Assembly: GCA_012932865.1 (NCBI GenBank)
Contig: SAXG01000101.1
Coordinates: 52,579-116,578 of the forward strand
Origin: Amylostereum areolatum
Lineage: Eukaryota > Basidiomycota > Agaricomycetes > Russulales > Stereaceae
Direction of reading: 5' to 3'
Length of the DNA: 64,000 bases
Part shown: one piece after another, positions 31,928 to 46,074 of the stretch
Layout of the letters: the number at the start of each line of letters is the position of its first letter
How positions within the stretch are numbered: position 1 is the first letter of the stretch
Notes under the pieces: generated by a model
What the model was told of the DNA's origin: nothing
Database searches by the model: none
Seen by the model: the letters and a program-made list of their open reading frames with translations, nothing else
Position numbers and translations under genes: made by a program

Positions 31928-34900
31928 ATGGCACACAGTACTCGCATTCAACCCAACTCCCATCGACCTTTCTTGCGTCCGCCTCTTGACGGAAGTTTGA
32001 CATTCCCCGAGCTATTCGAATTTCACGCGTCTCAAAATCCGGATTACCCGCTCTATGTGTACGCCGACGATGGCCCAGTCGTCCGTACTATCACGTACTC
32101 TGAAGCGTATCGTGCCATTTGTCGGGCTGGCGATATCGTATCGAACCACTACATGGATGCTGCGGACAGGGCATGTCACACGGAGCGAAACACAGATGCT
32201 CGGCCCGTCTTTGGTATCTTAGCTTCAGCTGGTACGTATCGCCCCTTCTCATCCATGACTAGGTAGCAACGCTAAAATACTCTAGATACCATCACCTATG
32301 CGACTTTACTTGTAGGCATCAACCATACGGGCTGCACTGCGTTTCCTTTATCTCTGCGCAACTCGCCTGCCGCTATAGCACACCTACTCAAGGTTACAGG
32401 TGTCCTTTACATGTTCGTTGGAGACGACCCGTCGACCCAGTCACTTGCAAGCGCTGCCATTGCACTGTTGGCGGCCGAGGACGTGAACATCATCGCTTTG
32501 CCGATGCCCCACTTCGAGGACGTTTACAATGATGGGCAAGGCTACCACCACGTCCGAATAAGGCCGGTAGAAAAGGATATGATCTCTCTCGTCTTCCACA
32601 GTAGCGGTTAGTGGGTGCATCCCGATTGCCTATTCTAACGATGAACTTGCCCTTTCATCCAGGATCCACCAATTTTCCCAAACCCATCCCTCTGACCAGC
32701 CGGAATCTCGTTGCATGGGGGCTGCTCTGTAAGTAACAACGCTGACAATCAGGTATTCTGCGCACTCACGTTTCGTCAGTCAACGATGGGATTGATATGG
32801 GTGGTTTTCGCATAGCGGTCCACGCGTTACCTGTTTTCCGTGAGTGGTCTCCAACAAGAAACATGATAATATCATTGACAGATACGCTAGACCCCATGGG
32901 ACTGGCTGCTACCATATGGCCGGTGCGTACACATCTCACTTTCTAAAGTCCCACTGACGCGATAGCGATCAACAATGTTCGTGCTAGATATGCATCGGCA
33001 CCGAGATGGCCTGTTTCAAGCCTGTATCACCTCCAACCATGCCCACTCCAGAGGCTCTGCTCGACACGGCATTGGCTTCCCAATGCGAAATACTGTATTG
33101 CGTCCCATCGTTTATCGAGGTGAGGTCACGATGTCTAAATTGTATGTCTCGACCGCATACCTTTGATCTCCATAGACGTGGGCTCGCGATCCTGGGAGTA
33201 TGGAGAAAGTCAAGGATTTCAAAGCGGTGGTGTGCCCCTTTCATCAACTACTCCGAGAAGTGTAGCTCGTTGATCTACTGGTCGATAGATGTATAGTGGC
33301 GCGCCGCTCAACAAGGAAATAGGAGATCGGTTAGTTGCTACGGGGCCACAATTGATAGCGTTATGGGGCTCGTAAGTCGCAACACACATCGACGTTATTC
33401 TTTCCATGAACCTTGGTATGCAGTACTGAAGCGGGAGGACTCAACCTCATCGGATCTGCACCAACGAAGTGGGAGTGGAATTACTTCCAGCTGGGCAAAC
33501 ACTTCGGCACGAAACTCATTCCGCAAACTGATCAGGAGGGCGTTTACGAATTAGTGATACTAGTCTGCCGTCTTCCACTTGCCTCGATTCCATCATACCT
33601 GACATTCTACCGTGCCGTCTAGACATCATCTACGTTTAGCCCGAATGTCATTAACACATCTGTGGATGGAGTGCCAGGATGGTCCTCAGGTGATCTTATC
33701 GAAGCCCATCCCACTCGTCACGGATTCTTTTGCATTCATGGAAGGGCCGATGACCAACTCATGCTATCGACGGGAGAAAAGGTGCGTTTCATGTCAATTG
33801 ACGGACTGCCTTCACGGCTTACAACTGGACCTAGACCAATCCCGCTCCCTTGGGTAAGCTTGGGCCAGTGGGTTGTATCCGGAACTCACACTCTCGACCT
33901 TGCAGAACATATTCTCCGACAAGATGATAATATACAAAGCGCTATCATGTTTGGACGTGGGCGCTTCCAAAACGGTGTCATCGTCCAGCCGAAAGTCCCT
34001 TTCAACCCTAGAGATGAAGACAAACTAGTGCAATTCCGGAATGCTATTTGGTGTGTTCCTCCCCCACGATCATATGTGACTTAGTCGTCATTTTCCCTCT
34101 AGGCCAACTGTCCTTAAGCTGAATGATTTTTCTCCGACACATTCGCGACTCTTTAAGGAGGTAGATCTAAAGCAATGGTCTGGGGTCGACAAGTTACTGA
34201 CAATGTGATTGCCGCGCAGATGATTTTGGTGACTGATCCCGGCAAACCACTACTTATGACCCCCAAAGGGACGCCTCAGCGTCGTACATGCCTCGAGGCA
34301 TATCAACAGGAGATCGAGAACTTGTACCACAATATCGAGAATGTATCTCAACTCGATATACAACTTCCGAAGACTTGGACTGCCAAGTCCACATTGGGCT
34401 TCGTTCGCGAGAATGTGCAGGGCGTCATGAAGGCGAGGGTCAAGGATGAGGACGATCTGTTCCAACACGGTTGCGATAGGTGTGTAGCATTGCTGTTCTC
34501 TGCGCAGAAGACATGAATCTGACCCTCTATTTAGCCTGCAAGCTACATGGATCAGGAACACCGTCATTCATGCACTTCGAGTATCGACGAAAGTTTCGGT
34601 TCACCAGCTCCCGCTGACATTCGTCTACTCTCACCCTTCTATCCGTGCCTTGAGCACCTTTTTATACCGCGTCATTCAAGGCAATCCCCACAGCTTGGAC
34701 CAGGACGTGACCGTTGAGACGAACGTCAAGGCGATGCTCGAGCTGCTTGACAAGTATAGCGCCAACCTCACGGACACGGGGGTCAAATCTTCACTCGTAC
34801 CTCCTGTATCCCAAGACGAAACTGTGGTCTTGACAGGGTGTACGGGCCGCCTGGGCACACACATCCTCGCGTGCTTGATCCACGACAAGAACGTGAGGCA

Positions 34901-36127
34901 TGTTTATGCTCTAAACCGCGAACCTTCGGGCAAAATCCAGGCCCTGCAAGAGCGTCAGCGCAGCGCCTTTGGTGCATGGGGATTGGACCCTGGCCTCGTG
35001 GAAAATGAGAAGTTGACATTCGTCATTTGCGACTTCGGAGCGACGAATCTCGGACTGACAAAGGAGACCTATGATAAGGTGACGGCTCTTAATATCGAAT
35101 CAGTCTACCTGACTTATTTTGTTGTCAGGTTGCCGAGTCGGCCACAGCGATTGTTCATAATGGTAGTTATACGTTCTCTTTAACATCAGGGCGGGCCATT
35201 ACTGATACAGTCTGCAGCCTGGCGTGTGGACTTTAATGTCGGGTTGTCTACATTTGAACCTCTTGTCGCTGGGATGCAAACTCTGATAAACCTCGCACTT
35301 CGTGCCGCCCGCCCCGGGGGCGCTCGCCTTCTCTTCACGAGTTCCATCGCAGTGCTTCTTCGTACGTCGGCTTTCTACCACAGGCTTTCTGGACTACTTT
35401 GACACGGGTCTCATGTGCAGGCCATCCTGCCTCTGGTGCTGCCCTAGAGGGTCCACATGATCCTCAGGTGGCCGTCGGAACAGGGTATGGCGAGAGTAAA
35501 TGGGTTGCCGAGCAGCTCCTTTTGAAGGCCCGTGAAGTGGCTAGTCTGCGTGCCACAGTCGTTCGCGTCGGACAACTTAGCGGGGATACTCAAATGGGTG
35601 GATGGAATAAAAAAGAGTGGGTTCCAGCGTTAGTCTCTCTTGGCATATTCCTCGGCGCATTGCCATCCAAGCCAGACGTACGTCCCACACCCTCCTCCGC
35701 ATCTGTTCGGAGAACTGACGGCTGTGTGCAGACACTCACATGGCTCCCGGTCGACGTCGCGGCCACAGTGCTGTTGCAGATGGTGCGCTCTGCCGAGCCG
35801 GTGTTGCACCTTGTCTCGCCCAACCCTGTCCCTTGGGTCGTGGTATTTGGAGCATTCGCTCGCCGCCTCCGCGTGCCGCTGATCCCTTACGATGAATGGA
35901 TTGAACGCTTGCGACAGGTATCTAACAATGATATTCCTGAAGAACTCGTGTCGGCCTGGAGTCTCATTGATTTCTTTACATCAATGGGCGGTGTCGGGGC
36001 GAGCGTTTCCGTGAGCACCGAGCGTGCTGTGACGGAATCGCCAATATTGGCCGATGTGGAACCCCTGGGAGATGGAGACGTGGAAAAGTATCTGAATTAT
36101 TGGAAGGTCTCTGGCCTACCGCTCTAA
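31928..36127 (+). CDS. Adenylation-thiolation-reductase (NRPS-like carboxylic acid reductase)
   Basis: Many exons from ATG 31928 to TAA 36125-36127 give roughly 1,000-1,060 aa. Domains in order: an ANL adenylation domain with FPELFEFHASQNPDYPLYVY, the A3 loop FHSSGSTNFPK, MYSGAPLNKEIGD, LWGSTEAGGLN, GRADDQLMLSTGEKTNP and VQPK; a carrier domain with the phosphopantetheine serine in GCDSLQA; then a thioester-reductase Rossmann domain with VVLTGCTGRLGTHIL, LLFTSSIAVLL, the YxxxK pair in GYGESKWVAEQLL and VRVGQLSG. This family activates a carboxylic acid with ATP, loads it on the carrier and releases it as aldehyde (or alcohol) using NADPH. All key residues are present. The substrate is not predictable here. 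It is next to GMC-3 in the same orientation, consistent with an acid-aldehyde-alcohol step in one pathway. Confidence 0.88.
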
Positions 36128-38509
<2,382 letters not shown>

Positions 38510-38914
38510 CCTGTGAGCGCCGACGGGGATATGTCCTGGGGGACTGAACAGGAGTGAACGACCGACGGGCAGTTGATCACCTCCGCTTTATAGTAGAAGT
38601 ATCTCGTCACGGAATTTTGTCGCATAAAATCGGTAGTCAAGTGGTCTTGCGGACCACGAGGAAGGTCGGGCGGCTAGGGCGGCCCTTCTTGGGCTGACAT
38701 ACTTGCCTCAGTTGCAGCCAAGTTGTAGCCATAAGGGAGGCGGAAGAGGGCGGAAGACTTGTTCCTTTAGATCGTCGGGTGATTAGCTCTGCAGAAGGTG
38801 CAGGAGCGTGGTCACTAGGCCAACCTAAAACTTCCCTGGCGGTTCCTACGTTTCTTGGTGTGGTACACCCCGGTACACCGTACATGTGCATGAGGGTGCA
38901 AGCAACGTGCACGT
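38510..38914. other. GH10-A upstream region
   Basis: No gene is visible. The promoter of GH10-A should lie here. The right edge carries the left copy of the 13-bp target duplication of the retroposon (38902-38914). Confidence 0.5.
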
Positions 38915-39492
38915 CGAGGGCTCTCTTGACCTCTAACCACCACCATCACTTGGGATTGGGGACCCCAAGTGGGTGCGTGGGAGGCCTGGGGAGGCGAGAA
39001 CCTGGCTTGCCAGGCTCGTCAAAGTCGGCAGCCCTCCGCCGCAAGCCAGCGACGTATGCGGAACGTCGTTGGTACCCGCAGAACCGAGGCCGTCGACGTG
39101 GACGACGGCCCACCCCTCCTACCCACCCCGGTTTCCCCCGCTGAGTTCTTGAGGCCCAGCAATGTCTGGCTCCCTCTCCTCTATGCGCCAGCGCTGCGAG
39201 GCGGCAGTGTGCCTGCAGCTGTCGTCGACGCCCGCTGGTATGGGGTCCGGTTCTTCATGGGGCTTTGCCCCCCTTCACCGCGCGGCCCCCGCGTGCGGTT
39301 CTCCCAACGCGCCGTCTCTTGCCACTCGAGTTCGACGCATCCCTTCCTTTCAACGACCCTTCCATCCTTCTGTCCGACTCTGTTCTACCATACTTTCCGT
39401 TCACCTGTACCCTTCGGGGAGCCGCATTTAGTCTTAGGTACTTGACGCGGGATATAAATGTATTCAAAAAAAAAAAAAAAAAAAAAAAAAAA
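38915..39492 (+). mobile_element. Poly(A)-tailed retroposon with 13-bp target-site duplication
   Basis: GCAACGTGCACGT occurs at 38902-38914 and again at 39493-39505. The second copy directly follows 27 consecutive A residues (39466-39492). This is the signature of target-primed reverse transcription by LINE machinery. The ~550-bp body is GC-rich, has no ATG-started ORF of note, and ends in GATATAAATGTATTC before the A tract. It could be a SINE or a 5'-truncated processed copy of a cellular mRNA. I found no convincing Pol III A/B boxes. Confidence 0.75.
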
Positions 39493-39596
39493 GCAACGTG
39501 CACGTGGTCCCCCGCGCGTGATTTGAAAAAGCATGAGGGATACGTCCAGGCTCTGGCATGCATCCGAGATTGTTCGTCGTCCAGGCTAGGCTCGTA

Positions 39597-40202
39597 CCCA
39601 GCCGGTCTCACGATTATGTAAGAAGGGCGAACTCGTGAGACCGGCTGGGACGAGATGTCGTCCTTTTGGCGCGGCGTGCGTTTCCCCGCCAAATCAGACG
39701 GCCACCCTTTTCTTCGAAAACGGCCTCCCTCTCGAAAAAAAAAGTTCTCCGAGTGTTATGTTGAGAGTGTGTTTCTCAAGCAGCTCTTTCAGATGGGTGT
39801 AATGACATTTGAACATTTTTTTCGGAAAAATGAACCTCATTACAATCACGGTTGAGATGGATGGGCAGGATGATGAATTGGATGGCCCTATAGACATTAA
39901 AGAGTAGTAACAATTGATTTCATTCCGTTTTGTAATACATTTTGTAAGGAGGTTCATTTTTTCCGAAAAAAGCGTCCAAATATCATTACACCCATCTGAA
40001 AGAGCTTCTTGAGAAACACACTCTCAACATAACACTCGGAGAACTTTTCTTTTCGAGAGGGAGGCCGTTTTCGAAGAAAAGGGTGGCCGTCTGATTTGGC
40101 GGGGAAACGCACGCCGCGCCAAAAGGACGACATTGTGTCCCAGTCCGCTCGCAGAACTCGCGTCCCCTCTTATATAAGCGTGTGTCATGCGAGCGGACTG
40201 GG
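39597..40202. repeat. Large nested palindrome (~190-bp arms with hairpin ends)
   Basis: Bases 39655-39843 are an imperfect inverted copy of 39944-40133 with few mismatches (for example ATGTCGTCCTTTTGGCGCGG against its complement at 40114-40133). They enclose a 100-bp AT-rich loop. Just outside each arm is a smaller perfect hairpin: 17-bp arms at 39597-39613 and 39633-39649, and 15-bp arms at 40139-40153 and 40188-40202. These end hairpins are themselves diverged inverted copies. No ORF spans the structure. It resembles a fold-back transposon; the true type is unknown. Confidence 0.75.
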
Positions 40203-40352
40203 AACGAGTCTACGTCCAGGCCGACATCGTACATATGCGGGCAGTTGGTTGCACGGACTTTGGAAGGGAAATGTACTCGCGTATGTCAGTGCTAGAACAC
40301 GAAGCCGTTACAGAACAAGACTTCAAAACCGCGAATGCCGTTCGTATCCACA

Positions 40353-43161
40353 TCACCCCAATGTCATTCTGTCCTGACTACTAGCCTCCAATCCTCCGGA
40401 GAACATCCCAGATCCTGGAAGCTCTTCTCCTGGATGTTGCACGCTGGGTTGCGAATTGATCGTCTTTTGTCTTCTGGTCGCATGCTCCTTCATCTTCTGC
40501 GCCCACGCGTCCCCGCCACCTGGTAACTTGAGTCCCTCATCCGCACTTTCCTCCAGAGCAAGGTTGAGTAAATCCAAAACATGCATGTTCAGAGGTGTGA
40601 CCGACAATGCCTACGTATACAGCACATTGAGCACTGGGTCACGGCAGCGAAAGTGGAATGAAGCGAACCTCGTGGTACCTGACGATTGCCTCGTGGATGC
40701 GGCCCATTAGGTGGTAAACCAGACCAAGGAAGCTCAGCGCATGTGCAGAACGGTTGTCAATTTCCAGGACCCTCGTATACGTCTTTCTCGCCTCTTCAAG
40801 TCGCCTGTGAAATTCCGATGTTTAGTCCTATGCGACCTTGCGAGCGAGTCTGGAAGAATCACCCTAGCTTGCGGTAGCATGTCCCGAGGTTTAAGTAGGT
40901 CGTCGCCCAGGACCCTTGCGATGTTTGTGTCACTTGGGCAAGCTCAAGAGCGCGCGAGAACATGGAAGCCGCCTGATCGAACCTGGAAGCGGGGGTCGTT
41001 TTATGGTACAACACAACGACTGGAAAGACACTCACTCGTTCATGGCGAAGGCCATAACTCCAAGCTCGTTGAGGAGGAGGGGGTCACTGTCGCACATGCT
41101 GAGAGACGCTTGCAGCGCCTCTGTGGCAGGTTGGGGATGAGAAAGAATGATATGCTCCATCCCTACAAACATGAGAGGAAGATGCGACCTGCTCACTCTA
41201 TCAGCGAAGTAATCGACGACAAGAGCAGCAACCTCACCCAGTGAACATACGTGCGCATGTCGAGTATGCGGTGATTGCGTGGTCATGTTCACCTTCGAAG
41301 GCAAATGTATGGGCGAATGCAATCCAGGCTGGCCCGAAACGGGGGTCCATAAGCGAGGTTTTACTAAACAAACAAGGCATGTTCAATTTGATAATGCGCA
41401 AGGGGGTGCAGTGAAAACTCTTACCTGAAGTATGTGCGTGCATCTGCCCACTTCCGTTGTGTCAAGTACCAAACACCGACTGCGTACCAGCTCATAGGCG
41501 ACTCAGGTTCTCGGTCTACCATCTCGTGCGCGAGAATGAACAACTTGGAGTGTAACTGCTTGAGATGGTGCATGCAGGCAATATGCAAGGGCATTGTCGC
41601 CGCGTGAACCGCAACCAAGTCCAGTATCCTACAAAGTAGCGTGAGCCTCCACAGGAGTGAATAGATACAGAGATCGTACCTAGAAGTAATAGCAAAGCAG
41701 TCGGCCCAACGAAATTGAGCGTACAGAGCATCAGCGAAGCTGTAGAGGACATCAGGGTTGTCTGATAGACCGAATTCTTCTGCAAGACGGCGTCGGGTTA
41801 GAGCGTGCTCTTCCGCATGCTTATACTTTCGTAGTCGCGCGGTGTATATGAGACGGACAAATTCGGCGTCCTCCGGTGTCTGCTCCTTATACGCCAGTGA
41901 CTGCACAAATTCCCATTCTACCAATCAACAACTTCAGGCAACGTAGCTTGGATAGAACGAAGTTCATACCTTCGTCCAGCGTCATCATCTCACCGCTAAT
42001 GAGCTGGTCAAAAGCATCGTAGCATTTGACATCCAAGGCGAGCGCTTCCATGAAGCAGGCCTTGGCTTGGTCTCCACGGTTGAGCTTGAGCATCAGAATT
42101 CCGCGAAGGTTGCACATTGATGCTTCCACCTGCCTATCTTATGAGCTGGAGTGCCTTCGGATATGGTGTTCTACTCACCTTGATGCCTCCGTCGGTGTTG
42201 GGTACAGCTGGGCCGCTCCGACCTGTTAGGAATGTAAGTGGACCTACCAGTGAAAATGGCGCATATACGCACCAGAATTTCTGAAAGGGTTCGCCTCCCC
42301 CAACATCTCAGTCGCCTCCCCCCATTTCCCTTGCCTGACCAAACATTGCGCGGCTAAGTATCGACATACTACGCTCAAGTCAACCAGTCTTGAAACACCC
42401 TCTTGCTGTTCAGCTGCAACGTCGATCATTGCGGTGGGTCCCATGGGTAGCCTGGGTTCCATTTCACGGGACTTGCCCTTCAGATCGGGGAAAGGGATGC
42501 CAGTTCGTACATCGACGGGCGATATGGAAGATCCGTTCTTTGTATTGTGACTGCGTTGTGGCGGTTTCGTGGAGAACGGACGCGTGAGGAGACGTTCCGC
42601 TCGAGAGTACTGATGGGTCATGAAATAGGTTTGGGCGAGCCAGAATGCGTCGTTTGGGTCGTCTAAATGAGTGAATCAGTTTCGCCATGCGAGTACCAGG
42701 AGAGCTAACCACACACTTGTCCATGAGACGATCTTGTCTCCCCAAAAGGCCGCGGTATCGTAAAGGTGCTGCATGAGGGCATCATGCCTCCACAAACGCA
42801 TACGATCGACCATGCCCCATTCCATATCTTCTTCTTCTTCGTCTCCAGAGTCCTGGAAGACATCTGTGTTGTCTGTTGCCAGAGGGTGTCGTCCTAACGC
42901 CTCTTTAGCGCGTCGATGGGGACGTGGAGAGGACCGTGAGGGTGAAGAGGGCAGGATCGAGCGATTGGGATCAAGGGCAAGGGGGTGTGGATGGGTTCCT
43001 ATTGACGAGTTTGCATCGAGGTATGAGTTGACGAGTGACTCTGGGCCAAAGGAGAACGAGGAGTTGATAGATGCACGTGGGTGGCGAGAACTGGAAGGAG
43101 ACGGCAAACGCGGAATGGGTGGAATCGCGTAGGAGAAGTTAGGGGGAGGGGTAGAAGGCAT
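40353..43161 (-). CDS. CDC16: Anaphase-promoting complex subunit Cdc16/Apc6/Cut9
   Basis: Minus-strand gene, ATG 43161 to TGA near 40355-40353. After a Ser/Pro-rich N-terminus come tetratricopeptide repeats: DDPNDAFWLAQTYFMTHQY, RYLAAQCLVRQGKWGEA, NLRGILMLKLNRGDQAKACF, PMSWYAVGVWYLTQRKW, MDPRFGPAWIAFAHTFAFEG, EHDHAITAYSTCARMFTG, SHLPLMFVGMEHIIL, NLGTCYRKLG and LSFLGLVYHLMGRIHEAIV. The SWYAVG...DPRFGPAWIAF...HDxAI run is characteristic of Cdc16. It is a scaffold subunit of the APC/C ubiquitin ligase that drives mitotic exit. The gene is split by many short introns. It is a conserved single-copy gene sitting inside an otherwise accessory region. Confidence 0.9.
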
Positions 43162-43602
43162 GTCTTCACGTTTTTCGTCAGTGAGTGTTCGGTTATATCC
43201 AAAGCAATGTACCCACCTAACACAGTGCTAGTTCTTCAAATCGTGTAGATCCTGGCGAGGGCCAAACTTGATTTTCGTCAGCGTCGCGCACGGTGGAGAG
43301 AAGTTAAGTCACTGTTGTTGCACCGATTCAGATATTATGGGCCGTTCAGAATCCAGAGGTGTTGAGATTGTCGATGAGCAGTTCGAGCTGGTTTGCGTCG
43401 AGTTCAGTTTCAGGCGCGTCGCGTCGGCACATAGATTACGCGTTGGAGTCACGTCGGCACCGCCACCAAAAGCGAAAACCAACGTTGCATAAACAAGCAA
43501 AATCGAGCTGCAGTACGATTATTCCTCTTCTCCGTGGTATAATCTACAGTAAGTACTCTAATCCTACAACCAAGTCCATAAAAAGCACCATCTATAGGAC
43601 TT
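43162..43602. promoter_or_regulatory. CDC16 upstream region / UbiA-C 3' spacer
   Basis: About 440 bp between the start of CDC16 and the stop of UbiA-C (both minus). No other gene is visible. Most open frames here are short. Confidence 0.5.
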
Positions 43603-44633
43603 TCAGGCGTATGTCATCAGCCTGTAGTATCCAGGGAATACATGTACCGCGGAAAGCCATAGCTAAGCAGCAAGAAGCTGTGAGCAGTTTGGAAACCATG
43701 AGAATTTGACCAACTTACGTTGTACCAGTAGAATGAGACTTGGTCGTCTTTGACTGTTTTGAAGGAGACGAACCGTCCACCAATGTACAGAGCGAGCGCG
43801 ACGAACGCAGCAGCCGTGGCCATGTCGAGGTTCCAAATTGTTGCAATCCCGAAGGACCACAAGATGAGCGGCATGATGATCGTCCAGCGTGCGATGGAAG
43901 GGAACATAATAGGTATCGTGCGCCTTCCTATGGCTCGATCGCCATCCTCATCTTTGAAGTCTTGCACATGGTAGGTCGTGACTATGATCCCGGTACTGAG
44001 GCACACGGCGAGTGTGCCAACCTGGTCAAGGGAGTGAGGATTGGGTCCTGAACAAGAATCCTCAGCAGTGTTCAAAGCAGGACTCCGAAAGAGCTCACCT
44101 CCGACCAACGTCGCGCCGACCTCAAAGGTGGCGAGCCCCAACGCATTCATGGCGTTCCGGACGAGCCAATGTCCAGCATGGGCGTCTAGCTCGTTGTAGA
44201 GAACGATGAGGAGGAACATGGCGATGCTTGTATACATTATTTCGGGGCTATAGCACGCCGAGAGTGCGAAACAGAGAGGCGCGAGAGCCCAACGGAGGAT
44301 AGTGGCGTTTCGAAGCGTGATGCGACCTGCTGGTAGTGGCCTATCGCGTTTATTGAGAGCATCTTCATCTGGGTTGATGATTTGGTTTGAGACGTTGAAA
44401 TGGAGGAGGTGAAACCAGATCCAAAATACAACATGGGGAAGGCGCGACCAGCTGGTAATGGGTGCGGCGGCCATGGCGAAGATTGACTAATGCGGAATAG
44501 TTAGTTCCGGAAGATGACTGTTTGGAGAGGATATATAGCATACAATGGGTATGACAGTGGTTTTGATGTCAGACTTGGTGAATAAAAACGCGGTATAGGT
44601 AGAGGAGGCCAGGCGATGGAGAAGCGGAGGCAT
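43603..44633 (-). CDS. UbiA-superfamily membrane enzyme, copy C
   Basis: Exons on the minus strand 44633-44544, 44486-44099, 44047-43719 and 43662-43603 (90/388/329/60 nt) give 288 aa. The protein begins MPPLLHRLASSTYTAFLFTK. Motif 1 is NQIINPDED with NKRDRPLPAGR (first Asp replaced by Asn, as in copy A). Motif 2 is QDFKDEDGD with RRTIP. The C-terminus is LWLSAVHVFPGYYRL. It has the same membrane-enzyme fold and the same two possible reactions as copies A and B. It lies about 8.5 kb beyond the adenylating reductase, cut off from the other cluster genes by GH10-A, mobile DNA and CDC16. Confidence 0.9.
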
Positions 44634-46074
44634 GTCAGTGAATGGGGGGTGTAGAACAACATCCGCATGGTTTATATCTCTGGAAGAAACATGATCGGGG
44701 CCGGTCGCCAGAAACGGGATTGCGAGCCAGGACACCTAGTCAGCGTGTCGGATTCACTTGTAGGAACCGCCCCACGCCATCGTTTGCGCAGATAGTCCAA
44801 CGTTTATCGGCTGCGTGGAATGGGGTACACAAAATTTCCGATGCAGGTCTTGTGCTATTCCCGGGTTTTCAAAGACTGTCGGATGTCACAGTGAAGGCAG
44901 GGATGTACGCGGGGCATGCGATGCGTTCCCGGCGAACAGTAAAATATCATGCATGAACCGCTTAATCAAGGTCCATGTGCGCTCCGTGTCCTGTCCATGA
45001 GAGGGTACAAGCCAACTAGTGCACTTAGCGTTGCCACCAAAAAGGGACAGAGTGCCTAAACCCACAACGAGCACTATTTGAGCATTGCGTGGAAAGGCAA
45101 GGGAAACTTTAAAAATGTACCTTTGTCCGCAGCGACGATCGTGGAAGATGGGCGTTTCAGCATGCGCGTATCATGATCACCGGACCGCAGAGTAATGCAC
45201 TGCTAAGGAAAAGGGCGGACCCAATACGTCCAAGCGTCGTCCTTACCGCGTCGCTAAGTGCCTGCCCTCGAGCTAGGTGGAAGTTTCTCGTGGCCATGGT
45301 GCGCCGGCTGGGAGAAGCGTTGGTGGCAGCGGACCTGGATGATAAGTACGACTAGTGGCACCAACGCCGGTGTCGGGACCTCGATAGAGTATGTACAGCC
45401 AGATACCAGGGTGATCTGCTGGTGAAAATCAATATTATCCCCGAATCCCTGCAGGCAATGTTCCTCTGTACAAACGACAAGGAAGGTGACAGGGACGTGA
45501 AACGCACAGGAGTTCACTGTCAGAGCAAGCAGTCGGAGAAGTTGCCAGATCTTACCGGTTACCCATGGAGAGGTTGGCCCTGGACCGGCCAGTAGTATAG
45601 CCTGGTGGCGGAGTGCCACTGGCCTTGTTTGAAGGACGCCCGACGTACCGACGGAATCTTTGAACAGCAAGCCGAAACTTGTCGCAAGGGGACGCGCAGC
45701 GCTGGGTAAGACCACGTATCTCCCAAAAATGAGCTAGAGGGGCCTGCCGTTAACTGTCGAACGTTGAACGTTGGTCAGTTGAACCGTGCGCTAAGTTTGA
45801 GTTGCCAGCGGAAGCTGAAGGCTTGGGAAATGAGAGAACCGACCTAGAGGCGCCGCGGTTGAGACTCGGGATAAGCCGAGCGGCCGAGCGGTGAGCCGCG
45901 AGCAGCGAAAAATGACATCACATCGAAATAAGGCAATACGTCACCACCCGTTCTCTCCAGTCGACTCCTCTGCGCCCAACGTACTTATAATCCCCGTCGA
46001 GTTTCTAATGCACTCGATTCCGCTTCTTCCCGTAACTCTCTCACCACTACCACCACCATCAGACACAACCAGCA
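44634..46074. other. 1.4-kb spacer, no gene supported
   Basis: A 153-codon open frame on the minus strand (45254-45715) has no recognisable motifs and no ATG-started splice partners, so I do not call it. A short direct repeat (GAACGTT twice) lies near 45763. The right end should hold the promoter of the gene at 46075. Confidence 0.4.

Noticed and set aside
38969..39445. 158-codon open frame through the retroposon body
   Set aside because: It has no ATG start and GC-driven composition; more likely chance than a coding retroelement.
40096..40384. Open frames on the plus strand across the right palindrome arm
   Set aside because: They are formed by the inverted repeat and the antisense end of CDC16; no coding features.
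45254..45715. 153-codon open frame on the minus strand
   Set aside because: No recognisable family, no neighbouring exons, ordinary spacer composition.
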